Source: Gammaproteobacteria bacterium HGW-Gammaproteobacteria-11
Lineage (GTDB): Bacteria > Pseudomonadota > Gammaproteobacteria > Pseudomonadales > Pseudomonadaceae
Direction of reading: 5' to 3'
NCBI GenBank assembly: GCA_002840055.1
Contig: PGZJ01000003.1
Coordinates: forward strand, 310,001-374,000
Length of the DNA stretch: 64,000 nt
Part shown: piece by piece, positions 37,772-47,067 of the stretch
Layout of the letters: each line of letters starts with the position of its first letter
Position numbering within the stretch: position 1 is the first letter of the stretch
Translations under genes and position numbers: made by a program
The notes under the pieces: generated by a model
Databases searched by the model: none
The model's input: the letters and a program-made list of their open reading frames with translations, nothing else
What the model was told of the DNA's origin: nothing

Positions 37772-38962
37772 TCAATGCTTGAGCCCCATGGCTTGCCGTG
37801 CGAACAACTGCCGTGCCGGTGGCAACATATCCAGCCCAAGCAATCCGATATTGCGCCCCAGCGTCAGCAGCGGCTGGCGGTTGCTGAACAGCCGCGTGAG
37901 GTAATCACTGAAGGCCACCGTTTGCCGCTGATCAGGCTGCTGACTGCGCAGATAGTCCTGTAACACTGCCAGATCGCCCGGCGCAACACCCCGCCGTCCC
38001 GCTTCAACCAGCTTGTCGGCCAGTGCCAGGGTATCGCGCAGTGACAAATTGAAGCCCTGCCCGGCGATAGGATGCAGACTGTGTGCGGCGTTACCCAACA
38101 CTACCAGATGCGAGCGCACCTGCTCCTGCGCCTCGATCAATTGCAGCGGATAGCAGGCACGGGCACCCACGCGGGTCAGCGCCCCCATACGGAAACCAAA
38201 GGCCTGTTGCAGGCGATCAAGGAAGGCCTGATCAGGCAACTGGGCAACCGCCGCCGCCTGGTCTTCCGGCAGCGTCCAGACCAACGCACTGCGGCCAGCA
38301 GACAACGGCAACAGCGCCAGCGGGCCGCTATCGGTAAAACGTTCATAGGCCACCCCGGCATGGCCATGGGCAGAGCTGATATTGGCGACAATCGCCGCCT
38401 GGCCATAGGGGCTGATCTGACGATGCACTGCCAGTTGTTCAAGCAAACCTGAGCGCCCGCCGTCGGCCAGTACCAGCAGATCCGTTTCAAGTGTCTGCTG
38501 CCCGGACGCCTGCTGGATGCCCAGTGCGTAACCACCCGGGGCTACCCGCACAGAGGTGACACTGGCCGGCGCCAGCCACTCGACCTGTTGCTGATCCAAG
38601 GCTGCAAGCAGAACCTCGCCCAACCAGGCGTTCTCCACCACATAACCCAGGGCCGGCACCCGCTCCTGCTGGGCATCCAGCCGGGTAACACCCGGATGCC
38701 CCCGGTCCGAAACGTGTATGTGGCGGATGGGTTCAGCTTGTTCCGACAACCGCTGCCACACCCTCAGGCGCTCCAACAATAGCCGACTGCCATGCGACAG
38801 TGCGGTAGAACGCGCATCGTAACTGGTCGGCGCCGCACCCGAGCCTGGCGGGCTGGCTTCAATCAATCGGATACGCCAACCCACCTGCCGGGCACAGTCC
38901 TGCAAAGCCAGCGCCAGGCAGGCACCGACCATGCCGCCACCTACGATACTGATAGAGCTCAC
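37772..38962 (-). CDS. ubiH: 2-octaprenyl-6-methoxyphenol hydroxylase UbiH
   Basis: 396 aa FAD monooxygenase of ubiquinone biosynthesis. FAD motif SISIVGGGMVGACLALALQD, DG motif LVLADGGRSGLLEQL near 165, and LVVLGNAAHSLHPIAGQGFNLSLRD near 290 (the N in place of D in GNAAH is typical of UbiH). It overlaps pepP by four bases (ATGA) and precedes the ubiI-like gene, the pepP-ubiH-ubiI order seen in many gammaproteobacteria. Confidence 0.92.
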   Translation of the reverse strand: MSSISIVGGGMVGACLALALQDCARQVGWRIRLIEASPPGSGAAPTSYDARSTALSHGSRLLLERLRVWQRLSEQAEPIRHIHVSDRGHPGVTRLDAQQERVPALGYVVENAWLGEVLLAALDQQQVEWLAPASVTSVRVAPGGYALGIQQASGQQTLETDLLVLADGGRSGLLEQLAVHRQISPYGQAAIVANISSAHGHAGVAYERFTDSGPLALLPLSAGRSALVWTLPEDQAAAVAQLPDQAFLDRLQQAFGFRMGALTRVGARACYPLQLIEAQEQVRSHLVVLGNAAHSLHPIAGQGFNLSLRDTLALADKLVEAGRRGVAPGDLAVLQDYLRSQQPDQRQTVAFSDYLTRLFSNRQPLLTLGRNIGLLGLDMLPPARQLFARQAMGLKH

Positions 38963-40299
38963 GCCGTCACGCCCTCAGACTCACGGGCCTGAGCCATCAA
39001 TGCTTCAATTTCATCCGCCTGCTTGGGCACACTGCCGCTGATCACATCACAGCCAGTGCGCGTAACGACCACATCGTCCTCGATGCGAATACCAATACCG
39101 CGCCATTTGCGCGGCACCGTATCGTCGTCCGGCGCGATATAAATCCCCGGCTCAACCGTCATCACCATCCCCGGCTCCAGCTCGCGCCAGACGCCCCCCA
39201 CGCGGTAGTCACCAACATCGTGCACATCCATGCCCAGCCAGTGACCGGCGCGGTGCATGTAGAAACGGCGATAGGCTTCGGTGCTGATCAACTCCACAAG
39301 CTCTCCCTTGAGTAGACCGAGCTTGAGCAGGCCGGCGGTGATAACCCGGACTGTCGCCTCATGCGCTTCGTTCCAGTGCCGCCCCGGGGCAATCACCTCA
39401 AAGGCCGCAGCCTGGGCGGCCAGCACAATATCGTAAATGGCCCGCTGCTCAGGACTGAACCGGCCGCTGGCCGGGAAGGTACGGGTAATGTCACTGGCAT
39501 AGCAATCAAGCTCACAACCGGCATCAATCAGAATCAGATCACCGTCGCGGATCTGACAATTATTTTCCGTGTAATGCAGGATGCAGGCGTTGCGGCCGGC
39601 CGCGACAATCGATGAATAGGCCGGTGAGCGGCTGCCATGGCGCATGAAACCGTGCTGCAGCTCTGCCTCAAGCTGATACTCCCAGAGCCCGGGACGGCAG
39701 ATCTGCATGGCGCGAATATGCGCCTGGGCGGAAATTTCGGCAGCGGCCTGCATGACCTTGAGTTCAGCGGCACTCTTGTACAGCCGCATGTCATGCAGCA
39801 GATGGTCAAGGGCCAGAAATTCATTTGGCGGCTGCGCACCCAGGCGCGCCTTGCTGCGAATCACGTTGATCCAGTTGGTCAGTCGCCGATCGAACTCGGG
39901 GTTGGCGCCCATGGCGTAATAGACACGCTCGCGCCCCTCGATCAGGCCCGGCAGGATGTCGTCAATATCGTTGATCGGGAAAGCATCATTGGCCCCGAAA
40001 TCCGCGATAGCACCTTCCTGCCCGGCGCGATAGCCGTCCCAGAGCTCACGCTCCTTGTCCTTCTCACGGCAGAACAGCACATACTCACCGTGCTCCCGGC
40101 CGGGGATCAACACGGCAACGGCCTCCGGCTCCGGAAAGCCGGTCAGATACTGGAAATCGCTGTCCTGACGATACTGATGCTCCACATCACGGTTGCGAAT
40201 ATGCACCGGAGCGGCCGGCAGCACGGCAATGCTGTTGGGCTCCATCTGCGCCATCAATGCCTTGCGGCGGCGACTATATTCCTGCCTGGTCAAATGCAT
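38959..40299 (-). CDS. pepP: Xaa-Pro aminopeptidase P
   Basis: 446 aa from the ATG at 40299 with GAGGTAAG upstream; the longer frame is not conserved. It removes N-terminal residues before proline using two Mn2+. Metal ligands are Asp in LIDAGCELDCYASDITRTFP (two Asp near 260 and 271), His in HRAGHWLGMDVHDVG near 350-361, Glu in TVEPGIYI near 384 and Glu in GIRIEDDVVVT near 407. The N-terminal creatinase-like domain includes NRDVEHQYRQDSDFQYLTGFPEPEA. It is 22 bases after ygfB. Confidence 0.95.
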   Translation of the reverse strand: MHLTRQEYSRRRKALMAQMEPNSIAVLPAAPVHIRNRDVEHQYRQDSDFQYLTGFPEPEAVAVLIPGREHGEYVLFCREKDKERELWDGYRAGQEGAIADFGANDAFPINDIDDILPGLIEGRERVYYAMGANPEFDRRLTNWINVIRSKARLGAQPPNEFLALDHLLHDMRLYKSAAELKVMQAAAEISAQAHIRAMQICRPGLWEYQLEAELQHGFMRHGSRSPAYSSIVAAGRNACILHYTENNCQIRDGDLILIDAGCELDCYASDITRTFPASGRFSPEQRAIYDIVLAAQAAAFEVIAPGRHWNEAHEATVRVITAGLLKLGLLKGELVELISTEAYRRFYMHRAGHWLGMDVHDVGDYRVGGVWRELEPGMVMTVEPGIYIAPDDDTVPRKWRGIGIRIEDDVVVTRTGCDVISGSVPKQADEIEALMAQARESEGVTA

Positions 40300-40321
40300 G
40301 CTTACCTCGGGCTCGGGTGTA

Positions 40322-40894
40322 TCAATGCAGGGATGCGGGCGGTTTGCTCTCGCTGTCCGCTGCCGGCTGGCACTCACTGAACAGCATCAGTACTGCCATG
40401 CGCACATATTCCATGACTTCCATAAAATCGACTTCGTTGGCCTCGGACTCTTCCAGATCGGTCTGCACCTGGGCAATCGCAGCAAAATCGTGCAGCGCGC
40501 TATCGGCCTCCTCGCTCAGCTCACCCTGGCGCTCGACCAAGCCAAACCCGCCGAGAAAACCTTCGCACCACTGACCCAGCGCCTGAGTCCGACGGTCCAC
40601 TGCCGCACTGTCGTCCGGCAACAGCAGGGTCAGGTCAAAACCGCTACCACTAAGCTCGGCCAGACTGGCGTCATACAGCTGAATCATCAACACTTTACCC
40701 GCCTCGGGCAAGCTGCTGCGGGCATCCAGCAACTCATGTGCAACGTTCAGCCAGGTGCCATGGTCATAGCGGGCGCCAGCGCAGAGCCGACCGACCAGGT
40801 GGCCATGTATCTCGGCGGGAAACGCCGCAGCGCCCAGGTCAGCGAACAACTGGTCATAACGATCAAACTCAAAAACGGCAGGCAGCAATGCCAT
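40322..40894 (-). CDS. ygfB: YgfB/UPF0149 family protein
   Basis: 190 aa from the ATG at 40894; a TTG at 40912 would add six residues. All-alpha family with the conserved pattern HGHLVGRLCAGA near 30, GQWCEGFLGGFGL near 115 and FMEVMEYVRMAVLMLF near 160. In P. aeruginosa a YgfB protein has been linked to regulation of the AmpDh3 amidase and beta-lactam resistance; whether this applies here is inference. It is the first gene of ygfB-pepP-ubiH-ubiI, divergent from the zapA operon. Confidence 0.9.
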   Translation of the reverse strand: MALLPAVFEFDRYDQLFADLGAAAFPAEIHGHLVGRLCAGARYDHGTWLNVAHELLDARSSLPEAGKVLMIQLYDASLAELSGSGFDLTLLLPDDSAAVDRRTQALGQWCEGFLGGFGLVERQGELSEEADSALHDFAAIAQVQTDLEESEANEVDFMEVMEYVRMAVLMLFSECQPAADSESKPPASLH

Positions 40895-41045
40895 AATATC
40901 GGGGCCTCGCAAAGGTCGTAAGTGAAAGTCGCAGCAATAGATGCAGGAAATGTTTCCGTACCCGCCAAGCCAAGGTGCGCCACAGTCAGCTTCCAGTCTA
41001 CCAGCCTGGCTTCCCCAGGGAAGCAGAGACAGACTATTCAGGGGT

Positions 41046-41074
41046 TTGACCGCCCAGCGGGGCCACTCTATAGT
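41046..41074 (+). promoter_or_regulatory. Sigma70 promoter of the zapA operon
   Basis: TTGACC (41046-41051), a 17-base spacer and TATAGT (41069-41074) make a near-consensus sigma70 promoter. Transcription should begin about 41081, giving a 25-base leader to the small coiled-coil gene at 41106. Confidence 0.8.
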
Positions 41075-41105
41075 TGGCCAACACCGGGATGACAGACTGA
41101 TACCT

Positions 41106-41315
41106 ATGGAAGAACCCGTTATCGATACCTTGACGCTTAAAGTGAACCAGCTGATTGAGCTGTGTGACCGGTTGCAGCAGCAGAACCGCCACCTGTTGGC
41201 ACAGGAAAAAACCTGGCGAGATGAACGTTTGCAACTGATCGAAAAGAACGATTTGGCCCGTCAGAAGGTCGAAGCCATGATATCGCGTCTCAAATCCCTG
41301 GAGCATGATTCATGA
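41106..41315 (+). CDS. TIGR02449 family small coiled-coil protein (ZapB-like size)
   Basis: 69 aa, almost all heptad-patterned coiled coil (LKVNQLIELCDRLQQQNRHLL and onwards). It precedes zapA and overlaps it by four bases (ATGA). It belongs to a small conserved family found next to zapA in Pseudomonas (PA5226 from memory). By position it may help organise the Z-ring like ZapB, but that is inference. Confidence 0.85.
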   Translation: MEEPVIDTLTLKVNQLIELCDRLQQQNRHLLAQEKTWRDERLQLIEKNDLARQKVEAMISRLKSLEHDS

Positions 41316-41617
41316 GCAGCACCGCTTTGACCGTTACATTGCATATTCTCGACAAGGAATACCGCGTCAGTTGCCCGCCCGAAGAACGCAGCAATCTCGA
41401 ACAGGCTGCACGCCATCTTGACACCACCATGCGCGAGATCCGCAACAGCGGCAAGGTAATCGGCGTCGAACGCATTGCGGTGATGGCGGCGCTGAATATC
41501 AGCCACGAAATGATTACCGGCAGCCACCAGCAGGGGCAGACCCTGAACAGCCAGCAACAGCAGATCAGTGAGCTGGTCACTAGACTGGACCAGGCACTGG
41601 CGCGTCACCAGCACTGA
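41312..41617 (+). CDS. zapA: Cell division protein ZapA
   Basis: 101 aa. It promotes FtsZ filament bundling. Family features: VTLHILDKEYRVSCPPEERSNLEQAARHLD at the N-terminal globular head and a C-terminal coiled coil (QQQQISELVTRLDQAL). The gene order TIGR02449-zapA-6S RNA-ygfA is standard for gammaproteobacteria. Confidence 0.95.
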   Translation: MSSTALTVTLHILDKEYRVSCPPEERSNLEQAARHLDTTMREIRNSGKVIGVERIAVMAALNISHEMITGSHQQGQTLNSQQQQISELVTRLDQALARHQH

Positions 41618-41658
41618 AGGTCAATGTCCTTGAGGTCATTCTTCTGTATACTGGTTCA

Positions 41659-41838
41659 CGTCCCTGGGATGTTTGCCAGTCGGTGATGTCCCTGAGCCGA
41701 TACTCCTGCAGAAGGAGGCCACGCGTTGTTGCCAGTGTGCATGTCCGCATGACGGAAAGCCTGAGGCAGTACCGTGTCCCCCACCTTGAACTTTCGGGTT
41801 CAAGGGCTAACCCGACAGCGGCATTTCCGGGGACATCC
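41659..41838 (+). ncRNA. ssrS: 6S RNA
   Basis: The 223-base gap between zapA and ygfA has 6S RNA landmarks in order: TCCCTGAGCCGATA near 41687-41701, the CACCTTGAAC...GGTTCAAGGG hairpin near 41780-41810, GCGGCAT near 41820, and complementary ends (GTCCCTGGGATG with CATTTCCGGGGAC) that close the long stem. TATACT at 41647-41652 suits a start near 41659; the 3' end is estimated near 41838. 6S RNA mimics an open promoter and binds sigma70 RNA polymerase in stationary phase. The location directly upstream of ygfA is the classic one. Ends are approximate. Confidence 0.92.
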
Positions 41839-41840
41839 TC

Positions 41841-42443
41841 ATGACTCGCAGCGACCGCGCCCAACTGCGCCGTGCCTTACGCGCCAAGCGTCGATCGCTG
41901 ACACCAGCAGAACAATCTGCCGCAGCCAAGGCGCTGTTCAAGCTACTGGCTCAACAACCCCTATTCAGACGCAGCCAACACATTGCCTTTTATCTGGCCA
42001 ATGATGGTGAGATCGACCCCGACCTGCTGCTCAAGCATGCACAACGGCTCGGCAAGACCTGCTATCTGCCGGTATTGCGTCGCTGGCCACGTCAGCACAT
42101 GGCCTTCCAGGCCCTTCAACCCGGCCAGCGCTGGGTAAAAAATCGCTACGGGATTGCCGAACCCCAACCTTTACGTCGCAGACAGCCGCCTGCCTGGCGC
42201 CTGAGCCTGATCTTTTTACCACTGGTTGGGTTTGACTCTCAGGGAAACCGGCTGGGCATGGGTGGCGGCTTTTATGATCGCGCGCTGTCTTACAAAGCTC
42301 GTCGCCACAGCTGGTCTGGACCGAAGCTGGTCGGCCTGGCTCACCGCTGTCAGCAGGTTGAGAAGCTGACAGCAGCGAGCTGGGACATAGGTCTGGATGC
42401 GATAGTCACAGACCGGCAATTCATGCCGATCAGGGTTGATTGA
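41841..42443 (+). CDS. ygfA: 5-formyltetrahydrofolate cyclo-ligase
   Basis: 200 aa. It converts 5-formyl-THF to 5,10-methenyl-THF with ATP. Family motifs: RRALRAKRRSLTPAEQ at the N-terminus, IAFYLANDGEIDP near 48, RYGIAEP near 102 and LVGFDSQGNRLGMGGGFYDRAL near 127. It starts directly after 6S RNA and is probably cotranscribed with it. Its last 14 bases overlap the small convergent gene at 42430-42558. Confidence 0.93.
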   Translation: MTRSDRAQLRRALRAKRRSLTPAEQSAAAKALFKLLAQQPLFRRSQHIAFYLANDGEIDPDLLLKHAQRLGKTCYLPVLRRWPRQHMAFQALQPGQRWVKNRYGIAEPQPLRRRQPPAWRLSLIFLPLVGFDSQGNRLGMGGGFYDRALSYKARRHSWSGPKLVGLAHRCQQVEKLTAASWDIGLDAIVTDRQFMPIRVD

Positions 42444-42558
42444 TCCGCGTCTCAGCCTGCGAAGCACGTTCAAGGTAACTTTGCGTATAGCCTGTGGTGA
42501 CGACACCCAGGCCGAATACAATGACAAGGATCCATAACAAATCAGGTTTGCGGCGCAC
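42430..42558 (-). CDS. 42-aa single-pass membrane protein
   Basis: A small gene overlooked by length cut-offs. GTG start at 42558 preceded at five bases by a perfect AAGGAGG. The product begins VRRKPDLLWILVIVFGLGVV, continues TTGYTQSYLERASQAE and ends NQP. Two Arg and a Lys precede a 15-residue hydrophobic helix, then a short polar tail, predicting one membrane helix with the N-terminus inside. Function unknown. I believe similar short proteins occur at this place in Pseudomonas, but that is from memory. It is convergent with ygfA and overlaps its end by 14 bases. Confidence 0.72.
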   Translation of the reverse strand: MRRKPDLLWILVIVFGLGVVTTGYTQSYLERASQAETRINQP

Positions 42559-42895
42559 ACTGCCCTCCTTACTAAGGGAAAATCTGGCAATTTCTTATTA
42601 TTGTCTTTGGGTGCTTTTAAGCTACTTTGTTCCAATTCATCTCATCTAACAGAGCAAAACCTCGACCAGTTCCGCAAGCAGATACCTGAACCGTCGATTC
42701 ACCGAGACAAAAAAGAACTCAGTATCGGGTTGCTTTTTTAGACCAACAACCAGCAGCCTGTCAAATATTGATACAGATAAAGTCCGGCAATGTGATCTTA
42801 TTGACCAATCAGCGACTTTCGGAGCAGCGATGCGCGCCGAACTAGCCTGAAATGCGGCCTTATGCTATCAGTAAGGCAACAGCAAAGGATCAGCC
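42559..42895. other. 337-base intergenic region upstream of the diguanylate cyclase
   Basis: Lower in GC than its surroundings. It must hold the promoter of the small membrane gene (minus strand) and of the diguanylate cyclase (plus strand), but no convincing -35/-10 pair, terminator, or RNA fold was recognised. AGCAAAGGA at 42882-42890 is the likely ribosome site for the cyclase. Confidence 0.5.
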
Positions 42896-44734
42896 ATGCT
42901 TGCCCGCCTCGCCGCGCGTCATCCGCGCCTCACCAGAGTATTCATAGCAGCGCTATTTCTGCTGATGGCGGCTGGCATCCTGAGCGGCTGGCAAGCCCTG
43001 CTGAAAGCGGAGGAAGACCAGGCTCGGGCGCGTCTGCAGCTTGAGGTCAATGCACTGGCACAACAACTGGAAACCCACTTTGACCTGCAGCTGGACAGCC
43101 TGCACCGCCTGGCCAAGCGTTGGGACTTGCACAGCGAAGACCGTGCGCTATGGACCCGCGAGGTCAACTATCTGCTGGATGACTTCAATAATTTCCAGGC
43201 CATAGAGTGGCTGGACACCGACTTCCGCATGCGCTGGATCGAGCCTCTGGCGGGCAATGAAGCTGTAGTCGGCTTCAGTTACAGCACAGACCACCCGAAC
43301 TACCCCTTCCTGCTCAGGGCTCGCGAGTCCGGCACGCCCATCCTCAGCAACAGCTTTGTTCTGCAACAGGGCGGACCCGGGCTCGCCTACTATGTCCCGC
43401 TGCTGCGGAGCACGGGGCACCCCCAGAGCTTCGATGGCTTTCTGCTCGGCATCTTTCGCGTTGAAGTACTGCTCAATGATCTGCTCAACACCGGTGCGCG
43501 GGATGCACTGAGTGTCGAGTTGCACGAATACGACAGACTGCTGTTGCAGCGGCGCGCCCCAGATACCCTGGATTTGCCCTGGCGGGCCAGCGCCATGATC
43601 AGCCTCGGCAATAACCGAACCTTCAGCCTGCATGCCCTGCCCACCGAACGCCTGATGCGCAAGAGCACCACAGAGTTACCGCTGCTGATCCTTATCAGCG
43701 GCCTGCTTGCCAGTCTGTCACTGTGCTATGCGCTGTGGCTGGCATTGATCAGTTCACAACGCTGGTTAGCCCTGAGCCAAAGCAACCGGCAACTGCAACA
43801 CGAGATGATTCGCCGCCAACAGACCGAACAAAGCCTGCAACGCAACCAGGCTCGTCTGAAACTGATCCTCGACCTGAGCAATTACAGCCATGACGCACTG
43901 TTCATCATCGGCCTGGAACCGCAGGAGCTGGTCTACCTGAATCGGACCTGCTGGTTCATCCTCGGCTACAGCGAAGAAGAGCTGCGCCAGATAGTCGCCA
44001 TTGCACCGCAGGACATCATGCCCAACCTGGTTGAATGGAGCGCCGAGCTGAGCAAGCTGGCCAAATCACAGAGCGCCGCTGTATTCCAGCAAAGCCTGCG
44101 TACCCGCGATGGTCAGATCCTGCCCATGGAAATCAGCGTGCAGCACATGTCACGATATGGTCGCGACTACCTGATCTGTGTAGGCCGCAACAACAGCGCG
44201 CAGTTGCGAGCTGCCGCGCGGCTGCAGGCCTTGTCGACCGAAGATGCCCTGACCGGCCTGTACAATCGTCGCTATTTCGATGAAAAGCTGCAGCGCGAGT
44301 GGCGCCTGCTTAGCCGCCAGAGCAGCCCCTTGGGTATGCTGATGCTGGATGTTGATCACTTCAAGAGTTTCAACGATATCCTCGGTCATCAGGCCGGGGA
44401 CGACGCCCTGCAAAAGTTCGGCACTGCACTCAAGGCCAGCCTGTTGCGTGAGGGTGATGCCGTATGCCGTTACGGCGGCGAAGAGTTTGCCGTGATTCTG
44501 CCCGGTGCCGATATCAACCAGTGCGCACGGGTTGCCCAGCACCTGCACCAGACCATTGCCGCGCTGAAGATAGACCACCCCACCAGCAGTCACGGGCATT
44601 TGACCGTGAGCATTGGCGCGGCCAGCCTGGTACCGAGTGCTGATCAGCAACCAGAGTGTCTGATCAGCCTGGCCGACAAGGCGCTGTATCAGGCCAAATC
44701 ACAAGGCCGTAACCAGACCTGCCTTGCTGACTGA
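42896..44734 (+). CDS. Membrane diguanylate cyclase (CHASE-like, PAS, GGDEF)
   Basis: 612 aa. Helix 1 at about 13-33, a periplasmic CHASE-like sensor to about 260, helix 2 at about 262-285 (LLILISGLLASLSLCYALWLAL), a short coiled coil, a PAS domain at about 325-430, and a GGDEF domain from about 445. The active-site motif GGEEF is in CRYGGEEFAVILPGA near 532, intact, with DALTGLYNRRYFDEKL upstream. No RxxD inhibitory site is evident before GGEEF. It makes cyclic-di-GMP in response to a periplasmic signal. It is a single-gene unit ending nine bases from convergent ilvA. Confidence 0.92.
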   Translation: MLARLAARHPRLTRVFIAALFLLMAAGILSGWQALLKAEEDQARARLQLEVNALAQQLETHFDLQLDSLHRLAKRWDLHSEDRALWTREVNYLLDDFNNFQAIEWLDTDFRMRWIEPLAGNEAVVGFSYSTDHPNYPFLLRARESGTPILSNSFVLQQGGPGLAYYVPLLRSTGHPQSFDGFLLGIFRVEVLLNDLLNTGARDALSVELHEYDRLLLQRRAPDTLDLPWRASAMISLGNNRTFSLHALPTERLMRKSTTELPLLILISGLLASLSLCYALWLALISSQRWLALSQSNRQLQHEMIRRQQTEQSLQRNQARLKLILDLSNYSHDALFIIGLEPQELVYLNRTCWFILGYSEEELRQIVAIAPQDIMPNLVEWSAELSKLAKSQSAAVFQQSLRTRDGQILPMEISVQHMSRYGRDYLICVGRNNSAQLRAAARLQALSTEDALTGLYNRRYFDEKLQREWRLLSRQSSPLGMLMLDVDHFKSFNDILGHQAGDDALQKFGTALKASLLREGDAVCRYGGEEFAVILPGADINQCARVAQHLHQTIAALKIDHPTSSHGHLTVSIGAASLVPSADQQPECLISLADKALYQAKSQGRNQTCLAD

Positions 44735-44743
44735 AATCTCTGC

Positions 44744-46258
44744 CTAGCCCAAATACAGCTCATACGCCGGATTGTTGCTTTCATCCCAGTACATGTAACC
44801 GATTTCATCCAAGGCCTCGGCCACTTTGTGCCGATCCTGCTCCGGCACCTGCAAACCCACTACAACGCGGCCATAGGCAGCGCCATGATTGCGGTAATGG
44901 AACATGGAAATATTCCACTTGCCGCCCAACTTGTTGAGAAAGTTGAACAGCGCGCCGGGGCGCTCCGGGAACTCGAAACGGTACACCACCTCGTCAGTAA
45001 CCTGATCCGCGTGCCCCCCGACCATATGGCGGATATGCAGCTTGGCCAACTCATTGTCGGTCAGATCCAGCACCGGGAAACCCTGTTCACACAGCGTACT
45101 GACCAGCGCATCTCGCGGGTCCGACTCAGGATGGGTCTGCACACCGACAAAGATATGCGCCTCCCGGCTATCGTGATAGCGGTAGTTGAACTCGGTGATC
45201 GCGCGCTTGCCGATAGCCTGACAAAAGGCTTTGAAGCTGCCCGGCTTCTCGGGAATGGTCACCGCCAGCAGGGCTTCGCGCTGCTCACCGATTTCGGCGC
45301 GTTCGGCCACGTGGCGCAGACGATCGAAATTGACGTTGGCACCGGAGTCAATGGCAATGAACACCTTGCCGACACAGCCCTCGCGCTCGACATACTTCTT
45401 GATCCCGGCCACACCCAGACAACCGGCAGGCTCACAGATGGAGCGCGTATCGTCGTAGATATCCTTGATCGCCGCGCACATTTCATCCGTGGTAATAGTC
45501 AACACCTCATCCACATAGTGCCGGGCCACCGCAAAGGTATGCTCGCCGATCTGCGCCACCGCCACACCATCGGCAAACAGCCCGACCTGGCTCAGGGTCA
45601 CCCGTTCACCGGCATCCATGGCCGCCTTCAGGCAGGCGGCCTCGGTCGGCTCAACACCGATCACCTTGATGTCGGGGCGCAGGTACTTGACGTAGGCAGC
45701 AATGCCCGCGACCAGACCACCGCCACCGACCGGCACAAAGATAGCGTCCAGCTGACCCTGATGCTGGCGCAGGATTTCCATGGCAATGGTGCCCTGACCG
45801 GCAATGGTGTCCGGGTCATCGTAGGGGTGGATATACACCAGCCCCTTTTCCTTGATCAGCTTCTGCGAATACGCCAGCGCCTCATCAAAGGCATCACCAT
45901 GCAATACCACCTTCGCGCCACGCGCCCGAACCGCACGCACCTTGATTTCCGGGGTGGTGCGCGGCATCACAATGGTTGCCTTGACACCCAGATGCCGGGC
46001 CGCATACGCAAGGCCCTGGGCATGATTGCCGGCCGAGGCGGTGACCACACCACAGGCCCGCTGCTCGTCACTGAGCAGCGCCAGCTTGTTATAGGCACCG
46101 CGAATCTTGAAGGAAAAAACCGGCTGCAGATCTTCGCGCTTGAGCAACACGGTATTGCCCAGCCGTTCGGACAAGAAGGGGGCGGCATGAATAGGCGTTT
46201 CAACCGCCACATCGTAGACGCGTGAACTGAGGATCTTCTTGACGTAGGTTTCCAGCAT
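44744..46258 (-). CDS. ilvA: Threonine ammonia-lyase, biosynthetic
   Basis: 504 aa. PLP enzyme converting threonine to 2-oxobutyrate and ammonia, first step of isoleucine synthesis. The PLP lysine is in QPVFSFKIRGAYNKL near 52; SAGNHAQGLAYAA near 85 and the glycine loop VPVGGGGLVAGIA near 177 follow. Two C-terminal ACT-like regulatory domains (about 325-410 and 420-500) mark the isoleucine-inhibited biosynthetic form. It is divergent from rpiA with a 125-base spacer. Confidence 0.96.
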   Translation of the reverse strand: MLETYVKKILSSRVYDVAVETPIHAAPFLSERLGNTVLLKREDLQPVFSFKIRGAYNKLALLSDEQRACGVVTASAGNHAQGLAYAARHLGVKATIVMPRTTPEIKVRAVRARGAKVVLHGDAFDEALAYSQKLIKEKGLVYIHPYDDPDTIAGQGTIAMEILRQHQGQLDAIFVPVGGGGLVAGIAAYVKYLRPDIKVIGVEPTEAACLKAAMDAGERVTLSQVGLFADGVAVAQIGEHTFAVARHYVDEVLTITTDEMCAAIKDIYDDTRSICEPAGCLGVAGIKKYVEREGCVGKVFIAIDSGANVNFDRLRHVAERAEIGEQREALLAVTIPEKPGSFKAFCQAIGKRAITEFNYRYHDSREAHIFVGVQTHPESDPRDALVSTLCEQGFPVLDLTDNELAKLHIRHMVGGHADQVTDEVVYRFEFPERPGALFNFLNKLGGKWNISMFHYRNHGAAYGRVVVGLQVPEQDRHKVAEALDEIGYMYWDESNNPAYELYLG

Positions 46259-46342
46259 GGGCGCTTCAACTGTTCTGAGGGTAAAGGGGGCAGTCTAGCG
46301 AATCAGTCGCGCGGCGACTACACGCTGAGAAGCGAGCAGGCG

Positions 46343-46348
46343 TATAAT
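46343..46348 (+). promoter_or_regulatory. -10 box of the rpiA promoter
   Basis: A consensus TATAAT in the ilvA-rpiA divergent spacer, 36 bases before the rpiA start. No good -35 hexamer is present at 17 bases upstream, so the promoter may need an activator or be weak. Confidence 0.55.
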
Positions 46349-46383
46349 CCGCACTTTAACCGCGGCAAATAAGGTAACAGCCC

Positions 46384-47061
46384 ATGACCCAGGACGAACT
46401 GAAACAGGCCGTAGGCCAAGCCGCTGTCGAGATTCTGCTGCCGACGCTGGACGACCGCAGTGTGATTGGCGTGGGCACCGGCTCCACGGCCAACTGCTTT
46501 ATTGATGCACTGGCAAAGCACAAGGGCTTTTTTGATGGTGCCGTAGCCAGCTCCGAAGCCACCGCTCAACGCCTGAAGGGGCACGGCATACAAGTGCACG
46601 ACCTGAATAGCGTGGCACAGCTTGACTACTACGTTGATGGCGCCGATGAAGCCAACAAGCATCTGGAACTGATCAAGGGCGGCGGCGCAGCCCTGACCCG
46701 GGAAAAGATCGTCGCCGCCGTGGCTCGCACCTTTATCTGCATTGCCGATGAAAGCAAGCTGGTCGACACCCTGGGGCAGTTTCCGCTGCCGGTTGAAGTC
46801 ATCCCCATGGCCCGCAGCCACGTGGCCCGCGAGATCGTCAGGCTCGGTGGCGATCCGGTCTACCGCGAAGGCTGTGTAACGGATAATGGCAACGTCATTC
46901 TGGATATCCACAATATGCAGATACACGACCCGCGCAAGCTCGAAGAACAACTCAACGCCATAGTCGGCGTGGTCTGCAGCGGTCTGTTCGCCGCACGGCC
47001 AGCGGACATCCTGTTACTTGGCACAAAATCCGGCGTCAAGCGCCTTGAGCGCGAGCAGTAA
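46384..47061 (+). CDS. rpiA: Ribose-5-phosphate isomerase A
   Basis: 225 aa. It interconverts ribose 5-phosphate and ribulose 5-phosphate. Motifs: [17 protein letters not shown] near 28, [14 protein letters not shown] near 56, [29 protein letters not shown] near 81 (catalytic Asp and Glu), and [17 protein letters not shown] near 155. Standard length. It is divergent from ilvA, as in Pseudomonas. Confidence 0.97.
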   Translation: MTQDELKQAVGQAAVEILLPTLDDRSVIGVGTGSTANCFIDALAKHKGFFDGAVASSEATAQRLKGHGIQVHDLNSVAQLDYYVDGADEANKHLELIKGGGAALTREKIVAAVARTFICIADESKLVDTLGQFPLPVEVIPMARSHVAREIVRLGGDPVYREGCVTDNGNVILDIHNMQIHDPRKLEEQLNAIVGVVCSGLFAARPADILLLGTKSGVKRLEREQ

Positions 47062-47067
47062 TGTCCT

